Positions 1 to 6,409 of a DNA stretch of 11,418 nt are shown in pieces. The stretch is taken from positions 1 to 11,418 of the forward strand of contig CAKROW010000077.1 in assembly GCA_934373235.1 (NCBI GenBank). Direction: 5' to 3'. Below the pieces are notes generated by a model. The model did no database searches, was not told the origin of the DNA, and was given only the letters and a program-made list of their open reading frames with translations. The stretch is from an uncultured Blautia sp. (GTDB lineage: Bacteria; Bacillota; Clostridia; Lachnospirales; Lachnospiraceae). Both the position numbers and the translations under genes were made by a program. Every line of letters begins with the position of its first letter. The stretch's first letter is position 1.

Positions 1-467
1 ATACAGAGGATAATACAGACGCAGATTACGATAACAGTACAGATGCATCTGAAGAAAGTGCAGAAGACACTTCTGCTGAATCGGATACATCTTCCGACAG
101 TGACAGTTCTTCTTACAGCAGTGGTTCCGGATCTTCTGTTGTGAATTATGCCACACAGTTTGTGGGAAATCCTTACGTATGGGGCGGAACAAGCCTTACC
201 AACGGTGCAGACTGCTCCGGATTTGTACAGAGCGTTTATGCGAACTTCGGAGTCAGCCTTCCGAGAACCTCCTATGAGCAGCAGAATGCAGGTACAGAAG
301 TATCCTATGCAGATGCACAGCCGGGAGATCTGATCTGCTATGGCGGACACGTGGCTATTTACATGGGTAACGGCCAGATCGTTCATGCATCGAACTCTCA
401 GGACGGAATCAAGATCAGCAATGATGCTACATACAGAACAATTGTATCTGTAAGACGTCTTGTATAA
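1..467 (+). CDS. NlpC/P60 cell-wall peptidase, C-terminal part (5' end outside window)
   Basis: Partial gene, open at the left edge; the frame runs unbroken from base 3 to a double TAA (465-470). The GTG at 141 is an internal Val, not a start. The first ~45 visible residues are a low-complexity linker rich in Asp, Glu, Ser and Thr, as often separates a cell-surface or SH3-like N-terminus from a catalytic domain. The last ~105 residues are an NlpC/P60 domain with WGGTS, then ADCSGF (nucleophile Cys), then GGHVAIYMG (His), and a second His 12 residues later in IVHAS. This is the Cys-His-His arrangement of the family. Such enzymes cut the gamma-D-Glu to diamino-acid bond in peptidoglycan outside the cell. 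A strong terminator follows directly. Nothing links the gene to the microcompartment locus. Family call is firm; exact role is unknown because the N-terminus is missing. Confidence 0.93.
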   Translation, partial: TEDNTDADYDNSTDASEESAEDTSAESDTSSDSDSSSYSSGSGSSVVNYATQFVGNPYVWGGTSLTNGADCSGFVQSVYANFGVSLPRTSYEQQNAGTEVSYADAQPGDLICYGGHVAIYMGNGQIVHASNSQDGIKISNDATYRTIVSVRRLV

Positions 468-492
468 TAAGAACATACAACAGAAAATACAG

Positions 493-523
493 CAGCCCGG
501 CAGCAGTTTGCCGGGCTGTTTTT
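493..523 (+). terminator. Rho-independent terminator of the NlpC/P60 gene
   Basis: Perfect 10-bp stem (CAGCCCGGCA at 493-502 with TGCCGGGCTG at 509-518), 6-base loop, then five T (519-523). It lies 26 bases after the stop codon. Confidence 0.95.
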
Positions 524-609
524 GACGTCGGAAAAATACTGAAAAACCATGGAACAGAAGGAACGGTAACAAACCATGCTCAAAAAATATATAAATATTG
601 AAAATAGTA

Positions 610-638
610 TTGACATATAATTAACAGGATGTTACTAT
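610..638 (+). promoter_or_regulatory. Sigma-A promoter for the riboswitch transcript
   Basis: TTGACA (610-615), 17-bp spacer, TACTAT (633-638). The -10 box is only 4 of 6, but a TG precedes it by one base (extended -10). Predicted start near 645, just before the riboswitch P1 stem at 664. AT-rich DNA upstream (580-609) could help. Confidence 0.7.
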
Positions 639-663
639 GATGTCAGTATAATTCCATATTGAA

Positions 664-852
664 CATAGCAAGTGCTGAGGATGGCTGACAGTTATATATT
701 GATTATCAGAAATCCGCAGAAAAGGGAATCAGGTGTGAAACCTGAGCGATCCGGTCACTGTAACGGAGGAGCGAATCTCACAGTCCATTGTACTTAGGTA
801 TGAGAAGGAGAGACAAGCCATGATCCCGGAGCCAGGAAACCTGCTTGTTATG
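664..852 (+). ncRNA. Cobalamin (B12) riboswitch aptamer
   Basis: Conserved blocks of the cobalamin riboswitch appear in order: AAAAGGGAATC near 719-730, a small TCAGG/CCTGA hairpin, GGTCACTGTAACGG near 752-766, and the B12 box GAGCCAGGAAACCTGC at 829-844. The ends pair to form P1: CATAGCAAG (664-672) with CTTGTTATG (844-852), nine pairs including one G-U. It lies between its own promoter and a leader with terminator-like hairpins, so transcription-termination control by adenosylcobalamin or a related cobamide is likely. The next gene on the strand is the cysteine-rich protein at 1147. The exact ligand subclass cannot be assigned by eye. Confidence 0.93.
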
Positions 853-880
853 GCGAGGTTAAACTTCCGTGTAAAGTGTA

Positions 881-928
881 ACAACCATTTCAGGGACTCC
901 GCACCCCTGGGACGTTGTCTACTTTTTT
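881..928 (+). terminator. First terminator-like hairpin after the riboswitch
   Basis: ACAAC (881-885) pairs with GTTGT (914-918), and CAGGG (891-895) with CCCTG (905-909), separated by an internal loop. A run of six T (923-928) follows. This is probably part of the expression platform. It shares bases 917-918 with the next hairpin, so the two cannot fully form together. Confidence 0.5.
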
Positions 929-948
929 ACGAGAGTAGGCATTTTTTT
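917..948 (+). terminator. Second terminator-like hairpin after the riboswitch
   Basis: GTCTACT (917-923) pairs with AGTAGGC (934-940), 7 bp with one G-U, followed by seven T (942-948). It overlaps the base of the preceding hairpin, which suggests alternative folds of one expression platform. Confidence 0.6.
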
Positions 949-956
949 ATGGAATG

Positions 957-1082
957 CGCCTGTTCGTATGAATTATACATGATTAAATGGCAGGCGATAC
1001 TACTCCGGATACATTCGTTCCCTCCGCGCACTCATGAACGGATTATTTTCTACCCCGGAGTGGAATCGCTACCTCTTTTTTT
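957..1082 (+). ncRNA. Structured leader segment ending in a U-tract
   Basis: No gene is seen here, but there are several paired segments. CGCCTG (957-962) can pair with CAGGCG (991-996). Alternatively GCGAT (994-998) pairs with ATCGC (1065-1069), enclosing ACTCCGG (1002-1008) with CCGGAGT (1055-1061) and ATTCGTTC (1013-1020) with GAACGGAT (1036-1043). Seven T follow (1076-1082). The first and second options share 994-996 and exclude each other, as in attenuators. Function is unknown; it may be a further termination checkpoint for the gene at 1147. Confidence 0.45.
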
Positions 1083-1146
1083 ACGGGATTTTTCCGGAAG
1101 AAGAACCGGAGACAGCAGAGTGTGTTTCCGCAGGGAGGAATGATAA

Positions 1147-1443
1147 ATGGAGAAACCGTACTGGGAAGGCAAGGAATATTCTTATTTCAGCCATAAGAAA
1201 TGTGAATTTTTTCCATGTCATAAGGGTGCTGACCCTGATAATTTTAACTGCCTGTTCTGTTACTGTCCGCTGTATGCGCTGGGAGACAGATGCGGCGGTA
1301 ATTTCAGATTCACAGAGAATGGAATCAAAGACTGTACTAATTGCCAGCTTCCACATAAGAGAGAGAGCTATGGATATATAACCGGTAAGTATCAGGAACT
1401 TGCGGATCTGATCCGCAGACAGAGAGAGGCCGGTAAAGAATAA
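1147..1443 (+). CDS. Cysteine-rich small-domain protein (COG2158/PF04071-like), riboswitch-controlled
   Basis: 98 residues, starting at ATG 1147 with GGGAGG at 1133-1138. It has eight cysteines (19, 24, 35, 38, 40, 49, 63, 66) plus His16, His25 and His70, in the pattern PCH, NCLFCYC, CGG and KDCTNC..PH. This agrees with my memory of the 'cysteine-rich small domain' family, a probable zinc- or Fe-S-binding fold. There is no signal peptide or membrane segment; the C-terminal ~25 residues are charged and helical. It is the only gene between the cobalamin riboswitch and a strong terminator at 1457-1505, so it forms a one-gene unit probably repressed by B12. That suggests a part in cobamide synthesis, salvage or metal handling, but the sequence does not show an activity. 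Family confidence is good; function is inference only. Confidence 0.82.
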   Translation: MEKPYWEGKEYSYFSHKKCEFFPCHKGADPDNFNCLFCYCPLYALGDRCGGNFRFTENGIKDCTNCQLPHKRESYGYITGKYQELADLIRRQREAGKE

Positions 1444-1456
1444 TACAGAGATAACA

Positions 1457-1505
1457 AACACCTGCATACAGGAGAACACGAAACTCCCGTATGCAGGTGT
1501 TTTTT
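1457..1505 (+). terminator. Rho-independent terminator of the cysteine-rich gene
   Basis: A 13-bp stem (AACACCTGCATAC at 1457-1469 with GTATGCAGGTGTT at 1489-1501) is extended by GGAG (1471-1474) with CTCC (1484-1487). A T run (1500-1505) follows. It isolates the riboswitch unit. The PHP gene ends facing it at 1559, so it may also stop leftward transcripts, though the T run on that strand is weak. Confidence 0.93.
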
Positions 1506-1558
1506 GACGTTATTATAAATTGCTTTATAAAAATCATGCCTGTGATAAACGGTTCCCC

Positions 1559-2272
1559 TTATCGGGTCTGAAGAAATACCTTAAGGCGGGGCAGCTGATT
1601 GTTGAGGATAAGCAGTTCCGGAAACATGGCTTCATGAACAAAGGCCTCAGCGCAGGTGAAATCCCCTATATGTTCAGTACCGTGGCTGTCGCTGGAGAGA
1701 AGTACGGGAAGATAATATTTGCGGCAGCAACGCAGGATCTCCAGACAGTTGGATCTGGTGTCACCCCGGTATCCATAAGGGGCAAGGGAGGCTTCGTTGA
1801 TCTCGAAGATGGTTCCGCTGTCTCTGGCAGCTCTGGCAAGGATATCGTAATCCAGAGGAAAATGAGGATCGTCACAATGCCCCAGGATCTTGATGCAGGG
1901 ATTTTTCATGGCGTTGATAAAAGCGGCTGTATTTTCCTCGCAGGTGCGGCTTCTGTAGGTGCGGGGATGCATACTGACAATGGCATAATCCAACTCCTGA
2001 AGAATATCCTGCTCCAGATCGATACGTCCGGATGGATCCAGTACATTAAGCTCAGCTCCGTAAAGAAGTTCAAGATTGAACCGCTTTCTGGGAGAAAAAG
2101 CAAGGCTGCGGAAATATGAGGGGGTTCCGGCTGCCAGTGTGGCGGGTCCGTGATCCGTGATGCCAAGAAGCTTAAGCCCCTTTCGGGAAGCAGTCTTGGC
2201 CATGTCGGAGATGGTGCACTGCGTACCGTGGCCACTTGCTATAGAATGAGTATGAAGATCGGAAAGATACAT
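1559..2272 (-). CDS. PHP-domain metal-dependent phosphoesterase, YcdX-like
   Basis: 237 residues, start ATG at 2272 with a GGGGGG-containing ribosome binding site just upstream. The PHP metal ligands are all present and nearly in register with E. coli YcdX as I remember it: His7 and His9 (HTH), His15, Asp40-His41 (TDHG), Glu74 (GAELN), His102 (SMHP), His132 (GHCDD), Asp195 and His197 (SDSH). These would bind a trinuclear metal centre. Length also fits YcdX (about 245). The family hydrolyses phosphomonoesters; the natural substrate is unknown. There is no signal peptide, so it is cytosolic. It is transcribed away from the dehydratase operon from its own promoter and is probably unrelated to it. 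Histidinol-phosphatase annotation is a common alternative but not supported by neighbours. Confidence 0.9.
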   Translation of the reverse strand: MYLSDLHTHSIASGHGTQCTISDMAKTASRKGLKLLGITDHGPATLAAGTPSYFRSLAFSPRKRFNLELLYGAELNVLDPSGRIDLEQDILQELDYAIVSMHPRTYRSRTCEENTAAFINAMKNPCIKILGHCDDPHFPLDYDILARAARDSGTIFEINEASLAPYGYRGDTRSNCLEILRCCRKYYLPVLLSSDSHGTEHIGDFTCAEAFVHEAMFPELLILNNQLPRLKVFLQTR

Positions 2273-2304
2273 AAAAAGCCCCCCTTTTGTGTAACTGATA
2301 ATAT

Positions 2305-2419
2305 GGAAAAAAAGTCCTGCCCAACAGGTGCCGGCACAGATCCGGTTCTTTGATCCCTCTTATTTCCAGTATGGCAGAGCTGAAATGTCATGTCAATAGA
2401 AAAATACAGGACTTTTTCC
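2305..2419. repeat. Inverted repeat in the divergent intergenic region
   Basis: GGAAAAAAAGTCCTG (2305-2319) and CAGGACTTTTTCC (2407-2419) are reverse complements apart from two extra A, and are 87 bases apart. They flank the PHP promoter region. No gene lies inside. Purpose unknown; it could be an operator pair, a long-range RNA stem or a remnant. Confidence 0.6.
2368..2396 (-). promoter_or_regulatory. Promoter for the PHP gene (leftward)
   Basis: On the minus strand: TTGACA (plus-strand 2396-2391), 17-bp spacer, CATACT (2373-2368, 4 of 6) preceded by TGC, an extended -10. Predicted start near 2361, about 90 bases before the PHP ATG. Confidence 0.6.
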
Positions 2420-2491
2420 AAAACAAACAAAACAGACAGGAAAAAACCTAAGAAAACCACATAAATAAAAGAATGTAAGTGTTGGATTTCG

Positions 2492-2520
2492 TTGACATCA
2501 AAGTTTGGGTGGGGTATAAT
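2492..2520 (+). promoter_or_regulatory. Perfect consensus sigma-A promoter of the dehydratase operon
   Basis: TTGACA (2492-2497), a spacer of exactly 17 bp, and TATAAT (2515-2520); every hexamer base matches consensus. A-rich DNA at about 2420-2475 could act as an UP element. Predicted start near 2527, giving a leader of about 87 bases. I see no strong dyad over the boxes, so control may act upstream or in the leader. Confidence 0.88.
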
Positions 2521-2540
2521 GAAACTACATGAGCAGCATG

Positions 2541-2596
2541 GCCGGGGGTAGTCTCTCTTGATGAACAAAGAGGGCTGATTCACCAGAAGGACCGGC
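2541..2596 (+). promoter_or_regulatory. Hairpin in the 5' leader of the dehydratase mRNA
   Basis: CTCTCTT (2553-2559) pairs with AAGAGGG (2568-2574) around an 8-base loop, enclosed by GCCGG (2541-2545) with CCGGC (2592-2596). No U-tract follows, so it is not a terminator. It ends about 7 bases before the ribosome binding site (AAGGAGA, 2604-2610) and could affect stability or translation. Confidence 0.4.
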
Positions 2597-2613
2597 TGTG
2601 AGAAAGGAGAATC

Positions 2614-5139
2614 ATGGAGAAATTTCATATTGCAGACAGTCCGAAATCTGCCAGGATCACCAGACTGGTAGAACATCTTTATGCAAAGATGCCGGTCATT
2701 GAATCTGCCAGAGCGAAGCTTATCACGGAATCCTACAGGGAAACAGAGGATGAACCTATCATCACACGCAGAGCCAAAGCTTTTGCACATATCCTGCACA
2801 ATATCCCCATCATTATCCGTGAGGATGAGCTGATCGTGGGAAGCAGCACCCTGGCACCCAGAGGATGTCAGACATATCCGGAGTATTCATTCCAGTGGCT
2901 GGAGGATGAGCTGGATACAGTGGCTACCAGAACTGCAGATCCATTTTATATTGCTGAGGAGACCAAGGCAGATCTCAGGGAAGTCCACAAATACTGGAAG
3001 GGTAAGACCACCAGTGAGCTTGCCACAGCCTATATGGCTCCGGAAGCCATCCGCGCCATTGACCACAACATCTTCACACCTGGAAACTATTTTTACAATG
3101 GTGTTGGACATGTGACAGTTAAATACGAAGAGGTGCTGGCGATCGGCTATGAGGGAATCATTGCCAAAGCTGAGGAAGAACTTAAGGAGTGCAATGTAGG
3201 TGATGGAGATTACGCCAGGAAGTCTCATTTTCTGGACGCAGTGATCATAAGCTGCAGGGCAGTTATCGATTATGCACAGCGGTATGCGGAACTTGCTGAG
3301 AAGATGGCATACGAGTGCCAGGATCCTGTAAGGAAGCAGGAACTTCTTCAGATTGCACAGAACTGCAGCCGTGTACCTGCAAAGGGAGCATCCAATTTCT
3401 ATGAAGCATGCCAGTCTTTCTGGTTTGTACAGCAGCTTATCCAGCTTGAGTCCAGCGGCCATTCCATTTCTCCGGGACGTTTTGACCAGTATATGTATCC
3501 GTATTATAAGAAGGATATGGAAGCAGGAAACATTACCAGAGATTTTGCACAGGAACTTATGGACTGTATCTGGGTTAAACTGAATGACCTGAATAAATGC
3601 CGTGACGCTGCATCCGCAGAGGGATTTGCAGGCTACAGCCTTTTCCAGAACCTGATCGCAGGCGGTCAGAACAGGGAAGGTGAGGATGTGACCAATGATC
3701 TTTCCTTTATGTGTATCCAGGCATCCATGCATGTACGTCTTCCGCAGCCATCTCTTTCTGTAAGAGTGTGGAACGGATCTCCTCATGAATTTCTGATCAA
3801 GGCGGCTGAGCTTACAAGAACAGGAATCGGACTTCCGGCTTACTATAATGATGAGGTTATCATCCCTGCACTTCAGAACAGGGGATTAAGCCTTGCAGAT
3901 GCCAGAGAGTATAACATCATCGGATGTGTGGAACCTCAGAAGGCCGGTAAGACAGACGGCTGGCATGATGCCGCATTCTTCAATATGTGCCGTCCGCTGG
4001 AGCTTGTTTTCTCCAATGGAATGGACAAGGGAGAGATGGTGGGAATTCCTACAGGTGATGTCACAAAGATGAAAACCTTTGATGAATTCTATGATGCTTA
4101 CAAGAAACAGATGGAATATTGTATTTCCCTTCTTGTAAACGCAGATAATGCAATTGATGTGGCACATGCTGAGAGATGTCCGCTTCCATATCTTTCCTGT
4201 ATGGTAGATGATTGTATGAAACGTGGTAAATCCGTCCAGGAGGGCGGAGCTGTTTATAACTTTACAGGCCCGCAGGGATTTGGTATTGCCAATATGGCAG
4301 ATTCTCTTTATGCAGTACGTCAGCTTGTATACCAGCAGAACGTTATGTCCATGGAAGAGCTTAAGGAAGCACTGGCATGGAACTATGGCAAGGGTATTGA
4401 TGCACAGTCAGCCGGAGATATCGCAACCATCGTAATGAAGAAACTTCAGGAGAATGGTATTTCTGTAAATGCTGACACAGCAAAAGCCATTATGACAGCA
4501 GCTATGGGAGCTCAGCCGGATCCTGCCAAGAAGGCAAGATTTGAGGAGATCCACAAAATGATCGACGAAGTTCCGAAATACGGAAACGACATTCCAGATG
4601 TGGATTATTTTGCAAGAGAGGTTGCCTATACATATACCAAGCCGCTTCAGAAATACACTAACCCAAGAGGAGGCCATTACCAGGCCGGACTTTACCCGGT
4701 ATCAGCCAATGTACCTCTTGGCGGACAGACAGGGGCAACCCCGGACGGACGTTACGCCCATACACCTGTGGCAGACGGAGTTTCCCCGTCAGCAGGCAAG
4801 GATGTGAACGGACCTACTGCAGCGGCAACATCTGTATCCCGCCTGGATCACTTTATCGTGTCCAACGGAACACTTTTCAACCAGAAATTCCATCCTTCCG
4901 CACTTTCAGGAAGAGAAGGTCTGGAGAAATTTGTGGCACTGATCAGAACTTACTTTGATCAGAAGGGTATGCATATGCAGTTCAACGTTGTTGACAAGCA
5001 GACACTTCTGGATGCACAGGAACATCCAGAAAATTACAAACACCTGGTTGTACGTGTGGCAGGCTACAGTGCTCTGTTTACCACATTGTCACGTTCTCTG
5101 CAGGATGATATCATCCGCCGTACAGAGCAGGCATTCTGA
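2614..5139 (+). CDS. B12-independent 1,2-propanediol dehydratase, glycyl radical enzyme
   Basis: 841 residues, a full-length glycyl radical enzyme of the pyruvate formate-lyase superfamily. The C-terminal glycyl loop is RVAGYSA with the radical Gly817. The catalytic loop is GCVEP with Cys438 and Glu440. His166, His283 and Asp452 (WHDA) align with the substrate-binding His164, His281 and Asp447 of B12-independent glycerol dehydratase, as I recall that structure. This is the diol-dehydratase pattern; choline TMA-lyase shares GCVEP but has Asp where His166 stands. Expected reaction: (S)-1,2-propanediol to propionaldehyde and water, started by a thiyl radical; the enzyme is destroyed by oxygen. 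Start ATG 2614 has AAGGAGA upstream. First gene of the shell operon, followed by its activase. I see no encapsulation peptide at its N-terminus. Glycerol as an alternative substrate is possible; the aldolase and PduP neighbours favour propanediol. Confidence 0.92.
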   Translation: MEKFHIADSPKSARITRLVEHLYAKMPVIESARAKLITESYRETEDEPIITRRAKAFAHILHNIPIIIREDELIVGSSTLAPRGCQTYPEYSFQWLEDELDTVATRTADPFYIAEETKADLREVHKYWKGKTTSELATAYMAPEAIRAIDHNIFTPGNYFYNGVGHVTVKYEEVLAIGYEGIIAKAEEELKECNVGDGDYARKSHFLDAVIISCRAVIDYAQRYAELAEKMAYECQDPVRKQELLQIAQNCSRVPAKGASNFYEACQSFWFVQQLIQLESSGHSISPGRFDQYMYPYYKKDMEAGNITRDFAQELMDCIWVKLNDLNKCRDAASAEGFAGYSLFQNLIAGGQNREGEDVTNDLSFMCIQASMHVRLPQPSLSVRVWNGSPHEFLIKAAELTRTGIGLPAYYNDEVIIPALQNRGLSLADAREYNIIGCVEPQKAGKTDGWHDAAFFNMCRPLELVFSNGMDKGEMVGIPTGDVTKMKTFDEFYDAYKKQMEYCISLLVNADNAIDVAHAERCPLPYLSCMVDDCMKRGKSVQEGGAVYNFTGPQGFGIANMADSLYAVRQLVYQQNVMSMEELKEALAWNYGKGIDAQSAGDIATIVMKKLQENGISVNADTAKAIMTAAMGAQPDPAKKARFEEIHKMIDEVPKYGNDIPDVDYFAREVAYTYTKPLQKYTNPRGGHYQAGLYPVSANVPLGGQTGATPDGRYAHTPVADGVSPSAGKDVNGPTAAATSVSRLDHFIVSNGTLFNQKFHPSALSGREGLEKFVALIRTYFDQKGMHMQFNVVDKQTLLDAQEHPENYKHLVVRVAGYSALFTTLSRSLQDDIIRRTEQAF

Positions 5140-5154
5140 TATTCAGCAAAAAAA

Positions 5155-5178
5155 GCTGTGGCCGGGAACAGGCACAGC
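5155..5178 (+). promoter_or_regulatory. Hairpin between dehydratase and activase genes
   Basis: GCTGTG (5155-5160) pairs with CACAGC (5173-5178), and CC (5162-5163) can stack on GG (5171-5172). It starts 16 bases after the dehydratase stop and is preceded by seven A, with no T run after it. This suits an RNA processing or 3'-stability element more than a terminator. Confidence 0.45.
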
Positions 5179-5197
5179 GGATGAGGATGATAACTAT

Positions 5198-5989
5198 ATG
5201 GATTACTTAGACACAAAGGGCAGGATATTTGATATCCAGCGTTATTCCGTTCATGACGGACCGGGGATCCGTACCATTGTTTTTCTGAAAGGATGTGTTC
5301 TTCGGTGCAGATGGTGCTGTAATCCGGAATCTCAGGAGTATAAGATCCAGACCATGAAGGTCCTTGGCGAGGACAAGGTGATCGGCAGGGATGTGACTGT
5401 CCGCGAAATGATAGAGGAAGTTGAGAAAGACAGGAATTATTATTACCGCTCGGGAGGGGGGCTTACCCTTTCAGGCGGTGAATGTCTCTGCCAGGCAGAC
5501 TTTGCCAGAGACCTTCTGAGGGCTGCCAAGGAACATGGTATTAATACAGCCATAGAGAGTATGGCCTGTGCGCCCTGGGAGAAACTGGAACAGGTTCTTC
5601 CATATCTTGATACCTATCTTATGGACATCAAGCATATGAACCAGGAGAAACATAAGGAGTTTACAGGACGTGCCAACGGCCTGATGCTGGAAAATGCAAG
5701 GCGTGTGGCGCTTTCCGGAAAAACACGGCTTGTGATCCGCGTTCCTGTGATCCCGACATTCAATGATTCTGTGGAAGAGATCCAGGCGATCGCAGGTTTT
5801 GCATCCACACTTCCCGGGGTAAACAAGATCCATCTGCTTCCTTACCACAGACTTGGACAGGATAAGTATGAAGGACTTGGAAGACCTTATCTTATGGGAG
5901 ATATAGAACCTCCTACAGCAGAACATATGAAGATGCTTAAAAATGCAGTTCACGCAGTATGCGGACTGGACTGCCAGATCGGAGGTTAG
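5198..5989 (+). CDS. Glycyl radical enzyme activase (radical SAM), propanediol dehydratase activating enzyme
   Basis: 263 residues from ATG 5198, with GAGGA at 5183-5187. The frame is open further upstream into the dehydratase gene, but homology to activases (RIFDIQRYSVHDGPGIRT) begins here, so the longer start is rejected. Radical SAM motif CVLRCRWC: Cys33, Cys37, Cys40 hold the [4Fe-4S] cluster that cleaves S-adenosylmethionine; GGLTLSGGE is the SAM-binding GGE motif. It would abstract hydrogen from Gly817 of the dehydratase. Unusually for a dehydratase activase, the protein continues straight from the cluster motif into the barrel with no ferredoxin-like cysteine insert; only scattered cysteines follow. 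In this it resembles pyruvate formate-lyase activase (about 246 residues). The gene overlaps the ribosome binding site of the next shell gene, so the two are probably translationally coupled. Confidence 0.93.
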   Translation: MDYLDTKGRIFDIQRYSVHDGPGIRTIVFLKGCVLRCRWCCNPESQEYKIQTMKVLGEDKVIGRDVTVREMIEEVEKDRNYYYRSGGGLTLSGGECLCQADFARDLLRAAKEHGINTAIESMACAPWEKLEQVLPYLDTYLMDIKHMNQEKHKEFTGRANGLMLENARRVALSGKTRLVIRVPVIPTFNDSVEEIQAIAGFASTLPGVNKIHLLPYHRLGQDKYEGLGRPYLMGDIEPPTAEHMKMLKNAVHAVCGLDCQIGG

Positions 5990-5994
5990 GTAAC

Positions 5995-6372
5995 ATGGGA
6001 TATACAGATGGTCTTACACCGGAGGCAAAGCAGCGTATTGTCCAGGAACTGGTTCCTGGCAAACAGATCACGCTTGCACATGTGATCGCCAATCCGGATC
6101 AGGTACTTTACGCAAAGCTTGGACTGGATCCTGCTATTGAATATTCAAGATCTGCCATCGGGATCCTTACAGTAAGTCCTGCGGAGACAGCGATCATCAT
6201 GGCTGATGTTGCCATCAAATCCGCAGGCATTGAGATTGGCTTCGTTGACCGTTTCAGCGGAAGCCTGATCGTTACAGGGACTGTATCCGAGGTAGAGGCA
6301 GCAGTAACAGCTATTCTGGATTATGTGGGCGGTAAACTGGGATATGCCGTTTGTCCGGTGACACGTACCTGA
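5995..6372 (+). CDS. eutS: BMC shell protein, EutS/PduU type (circularly permuted BMC-H)
   Basis: 125 residues from ATG 5995; the GGAGG at 5981-5985 lies in the end of the activase gene, which decides this start over an upstream ATG at 5959. The segment RIVQELVPGKQITLAH, then IGILTVSPAETAIIMAD, then GFVDRFSGSLIVTG is the signature of the EutS/PduU family, a circularly permuted BMC domain that forms hexamers with a beta-barrel cap over the pore. EutS is about 111 residues, so this one is slightly longer at the N-terminus. Role: a minor shell tile of the microcompartment. It lies between activase and EutP-like genes, as in related operons. Family call is firm; symbol EutS versus PduU is arbitrary. 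Confidence 0.92.
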   Translation: MGYTDGLTPEAKQRIVQELVPGKQITLAHVIANPDQVLYAKLGLDPAIEYSRSAIGILTVSPAETAIIMADVAIKSAGIEIGFVDRFSGSLIVTGTVSEVEAAVTAILDYVGGKLGYAVCPVTRT

Positions 6373-6409
6373 CAGATGGTATGGCCTACATACATAAAAC
6401 ACATATAAT

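Noticed and set aside
611..645. TGACAT / ATGTCA arms as an operator
   Set aside because: Only 6-bp arms with a 23-base gap, one of them part of the -35 box; too weak to claim.
647..652. TATAAT as the -10 box of the riboswitch promoter
   Set aside because: The hexamer 17 bp upstream does not resemble a -35 box; the TTGACA at 610 pairs with 633-638 instead.
820..1143. 107-residue open frame across the riboswitch leader
   Set aside because: It begins inside the riboswitch aptamer and covers the hairpins; no ribosome binding site or domain.
1520..2119. 199-residue open frame on the plus strand
   Set aside because: It is antisense to the PHP gene, whose metal ligands are all conserved; no family is seen in the plus-strand frame.
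1506..2613. Riboswitch control of the dehydratase operon
   Set aside because: A strong terminator at 1457-1505 and a leftward gene lie between, and the operon has its own consensus promoter.
2887..3786. 299-residue minus-strand open frame inside the dehydratase
   Set aside because: Shadow of the dehydratase coding sequence.
2614..5139. Choline TMA-lyase (CutC) as the identity of the glycyl radical enzyme
   Set aside because: It shares GCVEP and similar length, but has the diol-dehydratase His166 and His283, and the neighbours are an aldolase and PduP of a deoxy-sugar pathway.
4955..5197. Upstream extension of the activase frame into the dehydratase gene
   Set aside because: The extra 81 residues overlap the dehydratase in another frame and show no activase homology; ATG 5198 has a ribosome binding site and starts at the conserved region.
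5959..5994. Earlier ATG for the EutS-type shell protein
   Set aside because: It lacks a ribosome binding site and lies inside the activase gene; GGAGG at 5981-5985 fits ATG 5995.
6404..6409. TATAAT immediately before the EutP ATG, as a promoter
   Set aside because: No -35 box at the right distance, and transcription would begin inside the gene; probably chance in AT-rich DNA.
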